NCBI GenBank assembly: GCA_963813525.1
Contig: CAWEZI010000005.1
Coordinates: 2,790,001 to 2,854,000 of the forward strand
Reading direction: 5' to 3'
Length of the DNA: 64,000 nucleotides
From: Bog-756 sp963813525
Lineage (GTDB): Bacteria > Actinomycetota > Acidimicrobiia > Acidimicrobiales > RAAP-2
Shown: piece after piece, positions 52,681-61,376 of the stretch
How the letters are laid out: each line of letters starts with the position of its first letter
How positions within the stretch are numbered: the stretch's first letter is position 1
Made by a program: the position numbers and the translations under genes
Notes under the pieces: generated by a model
Told to the model about the DNA's origin: nothing
What the model saw: the letters and a program-made list of their open reading frames with translations, nothing else
Database searches by the model: none

Positions 52681-53358
52681 ATGACCACTGTGACTGCGCC
52701 TCCTTTGGCAATGACCAAGAGACAGCGACGCGAGCTGGAGGTGATCGCCCGCTCGACTTCGATGGGACACCGCAAGGTGGTCCAAGCCAAGGCGCTACTG
52801 CTCGCGGCTGACGGGGTTGGCACGAACGAAGTGGCCCGCCGGTGCCACACCACCAACGATTCGGTGCGGGCCTGGCGTCGACGGTTCGAAGCCGAAGGCG
52901 TCGATGGCGTCGGACGGATCGCTCCGGGCAGGGGACGGACGTCATGGCTGCCCGACGGCACGGTTGCCGCCGTTGTCCACGACACGCTCCACGAACAGCC
53001 CGACGACGGTTCGACGCAATGGACGACGCGCACTATGGCCAGGCGATTCGGCATCGGCAAGGACACCGTGGCCCGCATCTGGCGCGACCACAATCTGAAA
53101 CCCTGGAAGGTCGAGACCTTCAAGCTGTCCACCGACCCCCACTTCGACGAGAAGCTGGTCGATGTTGTCGGGCTCTATCTCAACCCGCCCGAGCGGGCGG
53201 TCGTGTTCAGTTTCGACGAGAAAACCCAGGTGCAGGCCCTTGCCCATGTCACGAGCCTCTTCGGCCCGAGGCCGAGCCGGGCTGGGCTGCGTCCGAACGG
53301 CCTTCGCCGGGCCGTCAGCGGAACTTGTAGCGGACCGGGAGGGTCTTGGGGCCACTGA
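52681..53358 (+). mobile_element. IS630-family transposase, 3'-truncated
   Basis: The N-terminal 195 or so residues match IS630 transposases: a double HTH region (NEVARRCHTTNDSVRAWRRRF, then TRTMARRFGIGKDTVARIWR) and the first DDE Asp in VVFSFDEKTQVQAL. After about position 53245 the sequence no longer resembles the family (expected DRTQPSLP-type segment is missing) and runs out of frame to a stop inside the P450 3' end. The other two catalytic acids are therefore absent, so the element is dead. Its breakpoint abuts the P450 stop. Confidence 0.8.
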
Positions 53359-54565
53359 CCAGGGTCGATTGCACAAAGGAGGGTTCGCCGTCGAGCTCGA
53401 TCCATTCGATGCGGCCGAGCAGCTCCCTGAAGAACGCCCGGACCTCCATGCGAGCGAGGTGCGCTCCGAGACAGAAATGCTGGCCAAACCCGAAGGCGAG
53501 GTGGGAGGAAGCGTTCTCCCGGCGGACATCGAGCCGAAAGGGATCCTCGAACACCTCCTCGTCCCGGTTGCCCGAGGCGAACGAGAGAAGCGTCACGTCG
53601 CCCGGTTCGAACCTGTGGCGTCCGACCGAGAACGGCGAGCGGCAGGTCCGGACGAAATGCTTGACGGGCGACACGTAACGAATCAGCTCGTCGGCTGCGT
53701 GGGGGATGAGCTCCGGGTGAGCCTGCAGCAATTCGAGTTGGTCGGGATGTTCCATCAGGGCGACCATGCCCCCGCCGATCGAATTCGACGTCGTATCGTG
53801 GCCGGCGGTCGAGATGATCAGGTAGAAGCCCATCACATCCATATCAGGAAGGGGCTGACCGCCAATCTCGGCGTTCGCCACGACGCTGGCGAGATCCGCG
53901 GTGGGATGTCTTCTCCGATCGTTGGCCAGATCCGTGAAGTAGTTGACGAAGTCGAGCAGCACTTCGAGGATGCTCGAGTCCTCCCCGATGCGACCGATGT
54001 CGGGGTCCTCAGCCCCGAAGAGCTCCTGGGTGAGCTTGAGCATCTTCTCGTGATCTGCTTCGGGCAGCCCCAGAATGGAGAGGATCACCTGGAGCGGGTA
54101 GGGCATGGCGACATCGTTGGCGAAGTCGCACCGGCCGCTCCTCGCCTCCATCTCATCGACGACGCGAGTCGCCAACTCGTCGACCCGCTCGGCCAAGTTT
54201 CGGACGTTCATCGGTTTGAACCAGTCGCTCACGATGCCGCGGCTCGCCCGGTGCTCGTCCCCGTCCATCTGCACGAGAGTCTTCACCGGAGGGTCCTCCT
54301 CCAGCACGCCCGCCTCGACGTCGGCGCGCTTCTGGAGGATGGGCACCGGGGCGTTGCAGAAGACGTCGGCGTTGCGCTCGATCTCCATGATGTCGGAGTG
54401 CCGGGTGATGGCCCAGAAGTCCTGGTACTCGGCGAGGGAGACCAGGGTGATCGGTGCCTCCTGCCGTAGACGGCGGGCGGACTCGTGCCAGGCGGCCGGG
54501 TCTGCGTAGGCGGCCGGGTCCGCGAAGATCCGGCCTAGCTGCCCGAGTTCCGCCCTGCCGGCCAT
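53315..54565 (-). CDS. Cytochrome P450
   Basis: A soluble bacterial P450 of 416 aa. The heme loop is FGFGQHFCLGAHLARME with the Cys thiolate, the I-helix carries STAGHDTTSN for oxygen activation, and RLDVRREN lies in the usual PERF-type area. It oxidises an unknown hydrophobic substrate and needs ferredoxin partners, none of which are nearby. ATG 54565. The 3' end meets the broken transposase. Located inside the ssrA insertion, so possibly acquired. Confidence 0.93.
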   Translation of the reverse strand: MAGRAELGQLGRIFADPAAYADPAAWHESARRLRQEAPITLVSLAEYQDFWAITRHSDIMEIERNADVFCNAPVPILQKRADVEAGVLEEDPPVKTLVQMDGDEHRASRGIVSDWFKPMNVRNLAERVDELATRVVDEMEARSGRCDFANDVAMPYPLQVILSILGLPEADHEKMLKLTQELFGAEDPDIGRIGEDSSILEVLLDFVNYFTDLANDRRRHPTADLASVVANAEIGGQPLPDMDVMGFYLIISTAGHDTTSNSIGGGMVALMEHPDQLELLQAHPELIPHAADELIRYVSPVKHFVRTCRSPFSVGRHRFEPGDVTLLSFASGNRDEEVFEDPFRLDVRRENASSHLAFGFGQHFCLGAHLARMEVRAFFRELLGRIEWIELDGEPSFVQSTLVSGPKTLPVRYKFR

Positions 54566-54744
54566 GATGAGAACCTACAGTCTTCGAGCCAAGCAGCGCG
54601 GCCTGAGTGAGGCGGGGCTGACAGGTGCTCGCATCAGGAGGAAGGCCAAAGTTCTGAGCTCCGGAAGTCTGGGAGGGCTGTTGATTGCTCGAGGGGCGAG
54701 CCCCAGACGTAAGGCCAGCCAGAAGTGGTATCCACTTGGAGGAG

Positions 54745-55476
54745 TCAGTCCTTCTCGAGGACCGCGACGTATGAATCGCTTGGCAGACCTCCAATGACCT
54801 TGGTCTGGTGCCATCCTGTTCCTTTCAAGAGAATCCGCATCTCCTTGCGCGAAACGAAAAGCCAATTTGCCCACGCTCCGACATGACCTCTGTATCGGGA
54901 TCGTATGCGTAACTGTCCAGGCATGCGGCCCATTTGTTTGTTCATCCGGTAATAGGCCCGATCAATGGCGGGGGCGCCCCCGCAATAGGGATTCGTGCTC
55001 TCGGCCAAGATACGAGCACCGGGTTTCATCGTACGGGCCCAGACGCCCAACATTCTCCGTAGCCGCGCCGGAGTACCAATAAGTCCGAAGTTGTTCCCGA
55101 ACAGCACAATGGTGTCAAACGAGTCAATTCTCTTAGACAGGTCATGGATCGACAGACACCATGTCTCCTTAACGCCTCGCAATCGGGCGGACCGAATGGC
55201 AAGAGGCGAAGCATCCAAACCAACGACATCAAATCCTCGCTCCTGGAGGTACAAGCCGACTCTCCCTGCGCCACAGCCCACATCGATGACACGACCACGG
55301 ACATAGCGAATGGACCGCCGCTCCGACTGCGGCCAGTCCTTGAATTGCGCCACGTATAACTCGTGCCCTGCGCTCAGGTCTGTAAAACCGTCGTCGCGTT
55401 CGATGATCTCAGGAGCGGTCCCGCCCCGGGCCCAGTCCATCAGCGCTCGGCCGAAGACGTCGGTTACCTTTTGCAT
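54745..55476 (-). CDS. SAM-dependent methyltransferase
   Basis: A protein of 243 aa with motif I VIDVGCGAGRVGLYLQERG and acidic end of strand beta2 in VVGLDASPLAI, then DTIVLFGNNFGL as motif II/III. A class I methyltransferase of the small-molecule type; substrate unknown. Separated by 179 bp from the P450 start on the same strand, so not tightly coupled. The composition around it is less GC-rich than the core genome. Inside the insertion. Confidence 0.85.
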   Translation of the reverse strand: MQKVTDVFGRALMDWARGGTAPEIIERDDGFTDLSAGHELYVAQFKDWPQSERRSIRYVRGRVIDVGCGAGRVGLYLQERGFDVVGLDASPLAIRSARLRGVKETWCLSIHDLSKRIDSFDTIVLFGNNFGLIGTPARLRRMLGVWARTMKPGARILAESTNPYCGGAPAIDRAYYRMNKQMGRMPGQLRIRSRYRGHVGAWANWLFVSRKEMRILLKGTGWHQTKVIGGLPSDSYVAVLEKD

Positions 55477-55518
55477 AGATCACTGCCGGTCCTTGAGCGG
55501 CTCTGCGTTCGGTCAGGC

Positions 55519-56504
55519 TCAGTCACGAGGCTGCCACCAGCGGCGGCGCGGTTCCTGCTTGACCTCGTCGTCGACGACCCAGAAGTCGGCGGCGGCATCC
55601 GGGTCCGGTTGGTCGGGAGCTGTGGCCATCCTGGCGCCGGCCATCGGGGTCACGCCCTGGGTCATGGTCGCTTCACTAGTGCTAAGTGCCCGTAGGGTCT
55701 GGACCGTGACGCGCAAGCTGTCGATGGTGTCGTTGTGTGCTGCGATAACTCTGTCCCTGTCGATCAAGCGCTCGCGTACCTCGGCAGAAGGTGCTCGGCG
55801 ATCTCGGCTCGGCGTCTCCACTCTTCCGGGTCGGATTCGGCCGATTTCTCCTGTCCAGGGGAGTGCCCGCCACTGTCCATGACCCTGTCAACGCGAAAGT
55901 CGATAACGCCGGTAGACACGTCTGGCGGCTTGAGATCGGACTTGAGGAGGTCGACCTCGGCCCGTTTGAAGCCTGCTGCCCACAGGTCGGCCGGCGGGAT
56001 CTGCCACACACCAGCATCGTCCAGGTGCGCATTTGGGAGGGCCTCAGGCCGTCTCCGACCGTAACCCTCGATCTGAGGTTCATGGAGGCGTCGTCGGATG
56101 GTCCTCGGGTTGACCCCGACCAGCCCGGCGGCTTCTGTAACCGTCAATAATTCGACGTCGGCGCCTTCGGTTCTCTTCTCAGCCATGGCGTCTTTTGCCC
56201 GCCGACCAATGATCTCGCGCTCACACTCAGCGACTGCGCTCATCGTGTTCGCTACGAGCTGTCCGTTCGGGGTCGTGGTGTCTACGCCCAGGTCGGCCAT
56301 GGCCTGAACGTACAGGAATGCTCGGTTGCTGTCCATGGACAGGACACCGATGTCTATCGACATGTCCTCCCCCGTTAGGAGGACTTGTGCCTGATCCGAT
56401 TGAATGTCCCGACTTCGATTCGAACACGACGAACCGAAGTCCTCGGCGGCCTCGTTCACGAGTGCCGGGTCGTCACCTGACCTGGTCGAATGAATATTCG
56501 GCAC
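55519..56504 (-). pseudogene. Decayed serine recombinase/HTH chimera with frameshift
   Basis: From 56504 the frame gives a poorly conserved start, then LGVDTTTPNGQLVANTMSAV and EREIIGRRAKDAMAEKR, a fragment of a serine recombinase E-helix region much like the intact one at 31921. No catalytic Ser segment is present. A MerR-like HTH follows (LLTVTEAAGLVGVNPRTIRRRL). Near 55787 a single-base loss breaks the frame; the next frame continues as AEVRERLIDRDRVIAAHND, a coiled-coil ending at 55519. It sits just inside the right boundary repeat, the usual place for an integrase. Confidence 0.7.
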
Positions 56505-56605
56505 CCGCAGGCCTGGGAGGTGTGGAGACAGCCTTCCTTAATCTGTGGAGACTCCACTCCCCCACCACCGTTCGCCCTGGTCAGAGGGTTTCGTTAACAT
56601 GCAAC

Positions 56606-56639
56606 GATCGCCTGGCCTGTTTTCCCGCAGGCCAGGCGG
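56606..56639. repeat. Right boundary repeat of insertion
   Basis: 31 of 34 bases identical to 51499-51532. Together they bracket about 5.1 kb containing a broken transposase and a recombinase remnant. This copy overlaps the intact terminator hairpin. Confidence 0.7.
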
Positions 56640-56646
56640 TTTTTTT
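56610..56646 (+). terminator. Rho-independent terminator, probably the original one of ssrA
   Basis: A perfect 10-bp stem (56610-56619 and 56628-56637, GCCTGGCCTG) with an 8-nt loop, followed by GG and seven T (56640-56646). Its sister copy directly behind ssrA has lost both stem pairing at one position and the T-tract. Confidence 0.8.
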
Positions 56647-56896
56647 GGCGGAATCATCTCTTTGGGTGACCAAAGGGGATGACCGGTGACTCACGCCAAC
56701 TGACCCGAACGGCGCCCGGTCGTGCCGCCATTGACACTCGACGGGCATCGAATCTCGAACTCGGATCGGCCGATGAGCTCCGCTCGCCGTAGTTGTGGCC
56801 GAGGCTGAGGAGGATCCACGAGATTCTCGAGTAGCCGAACCCCCAGATCACTGGCTTTGGCCTAGTGGGCCATACCCAAGGCCCGGCCAGAGGGTG

Positions 56897-56933
56897 GAAA
56901 GGCCCCCCGCCATTGGGAGGCGGGGGGCCTTTC
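56897..56933. terminator. GC-rich hairpin, terminator-like
   Basis: A 15-bp perfect stem (56897-56911 and 56919-56933, core AAAGGCCCCCCGCC) with a 7-nt loop and no T-tract. No annotated gene leads into it. Confidence 0.5.
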
Positions 56934-57346
56934 TGGTGACGCAACGGGGGACGTGGAGGAGGCTGTGGTTGGGTGTCCCGTCGTTGGTCACTCCCCCGTG
57001 TATCAACGATGACCGGCCGTAGGGCGTTACTGGGATTCTCGCCCTGAGCTTCAAACGACCAGTGAGGTAGGCGCCAGGCCGGGAGCCCGCCCACTCCCTT
57101 CGGCCCGGCAACCCGAAAGATACCCAGGCAGTCTTGGAAGAACCTTGGGAGCGGCCTCGAGGGCGCCAGACCCGGAGGGGGCCCGGCGGGCCCTCGGATG
57201 GCCACCCACCCCATCGATCAGAGCGCCTTCCCCCGGAGGGGTGTAGACCTGTGGTGTCGCCGGGTCAGCAGTAGTACCGGGGGGATTCCACTCAACTGGC
57301 CCGGCGGTGGGGCGGGGGCTACAGAACAGTTGCCCGCGCGACCACG

Positions 57347-57538
57347 TCACTCGTAAGGCTGGTCGAAGCGCGGGAAGAAGACAATGCCTGATTCTTGAGC
57401 AAGCGTCTGGCACCCCTCGCACTCCGCGTCCAATCCGATCACCAGACTTCCGGCCGTACTCTCTGTCGATGGACCGGACAGCGGCGCACCCACACTTCCG
57501 CACACCTCGCAGGCAAGCGGAGATTTCTCCGTCGGCAC
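57347..57538 (-). CDS. Small zinc-ribbon-like hypothetical protein
   Basis: A protein of 63 aa with CEVCGS near residue 10 and CEGCQT near residue 43, a four-Cys zinc-ribbon arrangement, and otherwise balanced composition unlike the surrounding spurious frames. No family assigned. It stands alone in a gene-poor region. Confidence 0.5.
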   Translation of the reverse strand: MPTEKSPLACEVCGSVGAPLSGPSTESTAGSLVIGLDAECEGCQTLAQESGIVFFPRFDQPYE

Positions 57539-58020
57539 ACCCCCAGCCTAGCGATAGCGGTCTGGTGGATCGACAGGGATCCGGTGGATAGTGCCGGGCC
57601 CGGAGCCGGGCGGCGGAACCCTGCTCGACGGGCCCGGCGGTCGGCACGTTAGTGGAACGCGTTCTAAGTCCGAACCGTGCAAGAAAGTTTCACTTTCCCG
57701 TGTCAGGGATTATTCCCGCCAAAGTCGTGAAGATGACACGCAAACTGACAGGACGCCGACAGACGTCACTCCGGTTCGGGCGGACAATGGAGGAGTAGCC
57801 GGTCCTCCAAGATCTGGCGGAACCAGCGAACGAACCCCAGAGCGGCGGTGGCGGCTGGGGGTTCGTTCGCGCGTCAGCGGTGGTCAGCCCATCGTCCTCC
57901 CATCGGATTCAAACCGCGATGTCAGCCTGGAGGTTGTGCACCGTGGCCGAAGGGCGCCTTGCGTCACTTGCTCCGTCACCTGTCGGCAATCCGGTGGCTC
58001 CCGACGCCTGTGGGACCCGA
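57539..58020. other. Gene-poor region, 482 bp
   Basis: Apart from the hairpin at 57826-57870, nothing recognisable. Short frames on both strands have no motif. Confidence 0.4.
57826..57870 (-). terminator. Hairpin downstream of the FG-GAP gene
   Basis: Arms at 57826-57840 and 57855-57870 (GCGAACGAACCCC and its complement, one bulged base) enclose a 14-nt loop, about 150 bp past the minus-strand FG-GAP stop. A plausible terminator without T-tract. Confidence 0.4.
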
Positions 58021-59499
58021 TCAGTCTTGGAAGAAGTAGATGGCCCCGTCGTAGTCGGCCGCCCCCGACGCACCCACCACCACGACGTTGCGCCCGATGG
58101 TCGCCAAGCACGTGCCGAGCCCGTCGCCCGGCATTCCGTCGCTGGCGATCAATTTGGTCAGAGGGCTCGCACTCGGCCAGGTGCCGCCCTTTTTGGGGAT
58201 CACGAACGCCGCGCCGTTGGCGGAGTTGGGATAGCCCTGGTAATCCTCGGGAGCGGTGGAAAGCACCGTGCTGCCGAGCAGTCCTACCGCGGTCCCGAAT
58301 TGGTCCTCGGCGTTGCACGGCATGGTGAAGAAGGTGCAGTCTGCCGGACTGTCGTTGTTGGCCGCATACTCGGGTTCATCGGCGACCTCGGTCTTCTGGG
58401 TCCACACACCTCCGGATGCGGTGAAAACGTAGGCCGTACCCGAGCCCACCCCGTCGGCTTTCGCCGTCGGGTAGGAGGCATAGGCGGCGCCGACCACGAT
58501 CGTCTTCTGGTGAAGGGCCACTGAGTAGCCGAAGTCGTCGCCATAGATGAACCCAGGAGAGTTGGCGCCGCAGGTCGTCGAGCACCCAGCGCCGTTGGAT
58601 GCGGTGAGGGTTGTCTTCAGCACCCAGCCTCCATTGACCTCGGAGTACACATAGGCGGCGCCCTTCGACCCGTCGGTCCCCACAGCGCCGATGATCAAGG
58701 TCTTACCCGATGCGTCGATGCTGATGCCGAAGAAGTCGTATACCGTGCTGGCGGGATCGGCGATGACCGCCTTTTCGGCCCAGCTGTGGCCGTGCAAGGT
58801 GTAGGCGAAGACCGCGCCTTCATAGCCGTTCTCTCCGTAAGCACCTACCAGAATCGATCGTGACGGTTTGTTCGAGACGGTCAGACCGAAGAAGTCGTCC
58901 GTTGCCTGCCCTGGGTCGTCCAGCTCGGCCTGTTGAGTCCAGCTGCTTCCCGATCCTGTGAAGACATAGGCCGCACCGGTGCACTCGTTTGCCGACGCGC
59001 TGTGACACGGGGCGCCCACAACGATCGTTCCGCCGTGTATGGCCACCGCGTAGCCGAAGTCGTCGCCGTCCACACCGTCGAGCGACGGCGTGAGCTCCGC
59101 CCTTTGGGTCCAGTGGACCCCCGTACCGGTGTACACGTAGGCGGCTCCCGTCCCGCCGTTGTCGTAGGGAGCCCCGACCACCATGGTGCCTCCACTGACT
59201 GCGACCGACGAGCCCAGTCCGCCTTCCTGGCCACCGCCTTGGATCTCGTTCTGTTGAGACCAACCGCCGCTCACCGCTGGCTGCTCGGTATTCGATCGGT
59301 GGGTGGCACTCGACGACCCGCCGACACGAACTAAGTTGGGCGATTGCCGGAGGGACGACCCGGAAACGGATGGAGCAGCATTGGCCGCGGGTGGGGCAAC
59401 CATGAAGACCACCGTCCCCATCAGAGCAATGACCGCCGCAGAGACTGCGATCACGCCGCTCTGACCAGTGAATAGATGAAAGCCCTGCCTTCTTTCCAT
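58021..59499 (-). CDS. Secreted FG-GAP/integrin-alpha-like beta-propeller protein
   Basis: A protein of 492 aa. The signal peptide spans about 1-43 (hydrophobic GVIAVSAAVIALMGTVVFMV, cleavage after ANA). The mature part has about seven repeats with GDDFGYAVAIHGGTIVVGAP-type strands and GAAYVYTGTG turns, the FG-GAP pattern of integrin-alpha-like propellers. It likely binds a surface or matrix ligand; Asp/Asn-rich loops could hold calcium. ATG 59499 is used; a TTG at 59517 is an alternative. Divergent from a paralogue at 59865. Confidence 0.85.
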   Translation of the reverse strand: MERRQGFHLFTGQSGVIAVSAAVIALMGTVVFMVAPPAANAAPSVSGSSLRQSPNLVRVGGSSSATHRSNTEQPAVSGGWSQQNEIQGGGQEGGLGSSVAVSGGTMVVGAPYDNGGTGAAYVYTGTGVHWTQRAELTPSLDGVDGDDFGYAVAIHGGTIVVGAPCHSASANECTGAAYVFTGSGSSWTQQAELDDPGQATDDFFGLTVSNKPSRSILVGAYGENGYEGAVFAYTLHGHSWAEKAVIADPASTVYDFFGISIDASGKTLIIGAVGTDGSKGAAYVYSEVNGGWVLKTTLTASNGAGCSTTCGANSPGFIYGDDFGYSVALHQKTIVVGAAYASYPTAKADGVGSGTAYVFTASGGVWTQKTEVADEPEYAANNDSPADCTFFTMPCNAEDQFGTAVGLLGSTVLSTAPEDYQGYPNSANGAAFVIPKKGGTWPSASPLTKLIASDGMPGDGLGTCLATIGRNVVVVGASGAADYDGAIYFFQD

Positions 59500-59864
59500 C
59501 GCCGTCCCGCCTTTCAATGAGGAGCGCCCGTCTGCACTCGTAGTTCACATCCGCCCAGGCAACGATCTCTCGATCCCCACCCCGGTTGCGTCGGTTGGCC
59601 CGCCTCCGCGCCAACAGGCAACCTAACCCCAACCCTCCCTGTCGTCAATCGGGCGTAGGGGCGTGGCGGTCGCCGTGGCCAGACGATGGCGCTACGCGGC
59701 CAGTTGACGCATCAGCCCGATCACGTTACGTTGCCAGGGGCGGCGGCTGGGCGGCTGGGCGGCTGGGCGGCTGGGCGGCTGGGCGGCTGGGCGGCTGGGC
59801 GGCTGGGCGGCTGGGCGGCTGGGACGAGAGCGCAAACTGCGTGTTCCTCGAAAGGCGGAGGGCG
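59500..59864. other. Intergenic region between divergent FG-GAP genes, 365 bp
   Basis: Should contain both promoters. Its dominant element is the octamer repeat at 59742-59821. A reading frame on the plus strand is open from 59586 through the repeat into the downstream gene, but the encoded Gly/Trp/Ala-rich stretch precedes the signal peptide and is unlikely to be translated. Confidence 0.5.
59742..59821. repeat. Octamer tandem repeat, ten copies
   Basis: Ten uninterrupted copies of the 8-bp unit GGCGGCTG (59742-59821), ending 43 bp before the ATG of the plus-strand FG-GAP gene. Exact simple repeats of this kind are prone to slippage. Confidence 0.95.
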
Positions 59865-61244
59865 ATGAGCGGAGATCATTTCGGACGAGTTTCTCGTGGT
59901 CGGCGGATGATGGCCGGGTTGACGGCGATCACCGCGCTAGTCGGTACCTCGTTGCTGATTGTGGCCACACCCCCGGCCCAGGCCGCCGTTCCGGGTCCGC
60001 TGGGATCCGGGTTGACCCGCGCTGTGGCCACGGCCAGGGCCGAGGCACGTCCGTTGGCGCAGTCGCCGAGGGTCGGTCCGGGCTGGACCCAGGAGAACGA
60101 AATCGTCGGACCCTCTGATTCCGGCCTCGGGTTTTCGGTGGCCGTCAGCCGGAGCACCATGGTGGTCGGTGCTGCCTTCCAAAACTCCGCCACCGGCGCG
60201 GCCTACGTCTATACCGGATCGGGAACCAGCTGGACCGAGGAAGCCGAACTGACAGCTCCCGGCGGTCAGTCGGATGACCTCTTCGGATCGGCTGTCGCGA
60301 TCCGTTCGGGGATCATCGCTGTCGGGGCCGAATGCCACAGCGCAACCGGGCCCACGTGCGAGGGTGCCACATATATCTACACCGGGTCAGGAGCCAACTG
60401 GACCCTTCAAACCGAAATCGACGATCCGGGTGCGGCGGCCAACGACTCCTTCGGTGGCGCCGTCGCCCTCACCTCCAACGCCGTTCTGGTCGGTGCCGCC
60501 GGTGAGAACACGAGCGAGGGAGCTGTGTTCATCTACACCTTGAGAGGCCATTCCTGGGCGCTGAAGTCGGAGCTCCAAGACCCTGCGCTCACAGCCAACG
60601 ACGGATTCGGCTGGGCCCTCGCCGTACACGGGAAGTCGTTGGTCGCCGGCGCTCCGGGCAACAACGGATTTGCCGGAGCCGCATACGTGTTCAGCGAGGT
60701 ACGTGGGGGATGGGTCAAGGAGGCAACCCTGATCGCCGCCAACGGCGACGGATGCTCTGCGACCTGCGGAAACTCCCCTGGCTACGTCCACGGGGACTCC
60801 TTCGGCACGGCGGTTGCCACCTCGGGGAGAACGATCGTCGTCGGTTCCCCCTACGCGTCGGTGCCCCCGGCCCCCGACGGCGTGGGGACGGGCACCGCCT
60901 ACGTGTTCCAGGGTTCAGGAACCAGCTGGTCTTCGGGTACCGAGCTCTCCGATCCTGCCGAAGTTGCTGGGGCTCAGGAGGACTACTTCGGCTTCCAGGT
61001 GGCGCTATCTGGTTCGTCGGTAGCGGTGGGGGCTCCACTCGACAACGACTGCACGGGAGCCGTCTTCGTGTTCCCGAAGGTGGGTGGCACCTGGCCAACC
61101 ACCAGTCCGTCCGAACTCACGGCCAGCGACGGTGCTCCCTACGACTGCTTCGGCTACCAGGGACTCACCGCCATCAGCTCGAGAGTCATCGCCGTGGGCG
61201 CCTCCACCTTGAACGGCAATCTCTACTTCTTCGAGAAGAATTAG
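59865..61244 (+). CDS. Secreted FG-GAP/integrin-alpha-like beta-propeller protein (paralogue)
   Basis: A protein of 459 aa. Signal peptide about 1-41 (GLTAITALVGTSLLIVATPP, cleavage near AQA). About seven FG-GAP-type repeats follow (LGFSVAVSRSTMVVGAAF, GAAYVYTGSG, DDLFGSAVAIRSGIIAVGA and similar). It is clearly related to the divergent protein at 58021, down to matching Cys pairs (AECHSATGPTCEG; GDGCSATCGN). ATG 59865 has GGCGGAGGG just upstream. The 10-copy octamer repeat lies in its leader. Confidence 0.87.
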   Translation: MSGDHFGRVSRGRRMMAGLTAITALVGTSLLIVATPPAQAAVPGPLGSGLTRAVATARAEARPLAQSPRVGPGWTQENEIVGPSDSGLGFSVAVSRSTMVVGAAFQNSATGAAYVYTGSGTSWTEEAELTAPGGQSDDLFGSAVAIRSGIIAVGAECHSATGPTCEGATYIYTGSGANWTLQTEIDDPGAAANDSFGGAVALTSNAVLVGAAGENTSEGAVFIYTLRGHSWALKSELQDPALTANDGFGWALAVHGKSLVAGAPGNNGFAGAAYVFSEVRGGWVKEATLIAANGDGCSATCGNSPGYVHGDSFGTAVATSGRTIVVGSPYASVPPAPDGVGTGTAYVFQGSGTSWSSGTELSDPAEVAGAQEDYFGFQVALSGSSVAVGAPLDNDCTGAVFVFPKVGGTWPTTSPSELTASDGAPYDCFGYQGLTAISSRVIAVGASTLNGNLYFFEKN

Positions 61245-61376
61245 ACGGCCCAAGGGCCTGCTCAGGGGCCGGTCACCCCGGGACACCGGTGCAGACGGAT
61301 GCAGTCCGTCATGGCGCACGAGGAGCCGGCTGAGGCGACGTTGTCCGTTGTGGCCCTTAGGCGGCAGAATCGGACC

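Larger units (their letters stand above)
56505..57346. other. Gene-poor region with two hairpins, 842 bp
   Basis: Contains the right boundary repeat/terminator (56606-56646) and a 15-bp stem hairpin at 56897-56933. Open frames here lack recognisable motifs and have extreme Pro/Arg/Gly composition. No gene can be supported. Confidence 0.5.

Noticed and set aside
56897..56933. 6C RNA candidate because of the CCCCCC run
   Set aside because: In 6C RNA the C runs are in loops; here they are paired in the stem.
56654..57214. 186-codon minus-strand frame in the gene-poor region
   Set aside because: Pro/Gly/Arg-rich composition, crosses a strong hairpin, no motif.
57051..57647. 198-codon minus-strand frame
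   Set aside because: Irregular Arg/Pro/Cys composition; overlaps the more credible 63-residue zinc protein.
59742..59821. Possible CRISPR-like array
   Set aside because: The unit is 8 bp with no spacers; it is a simple tandem repeat. No other array or cas gene was seen.
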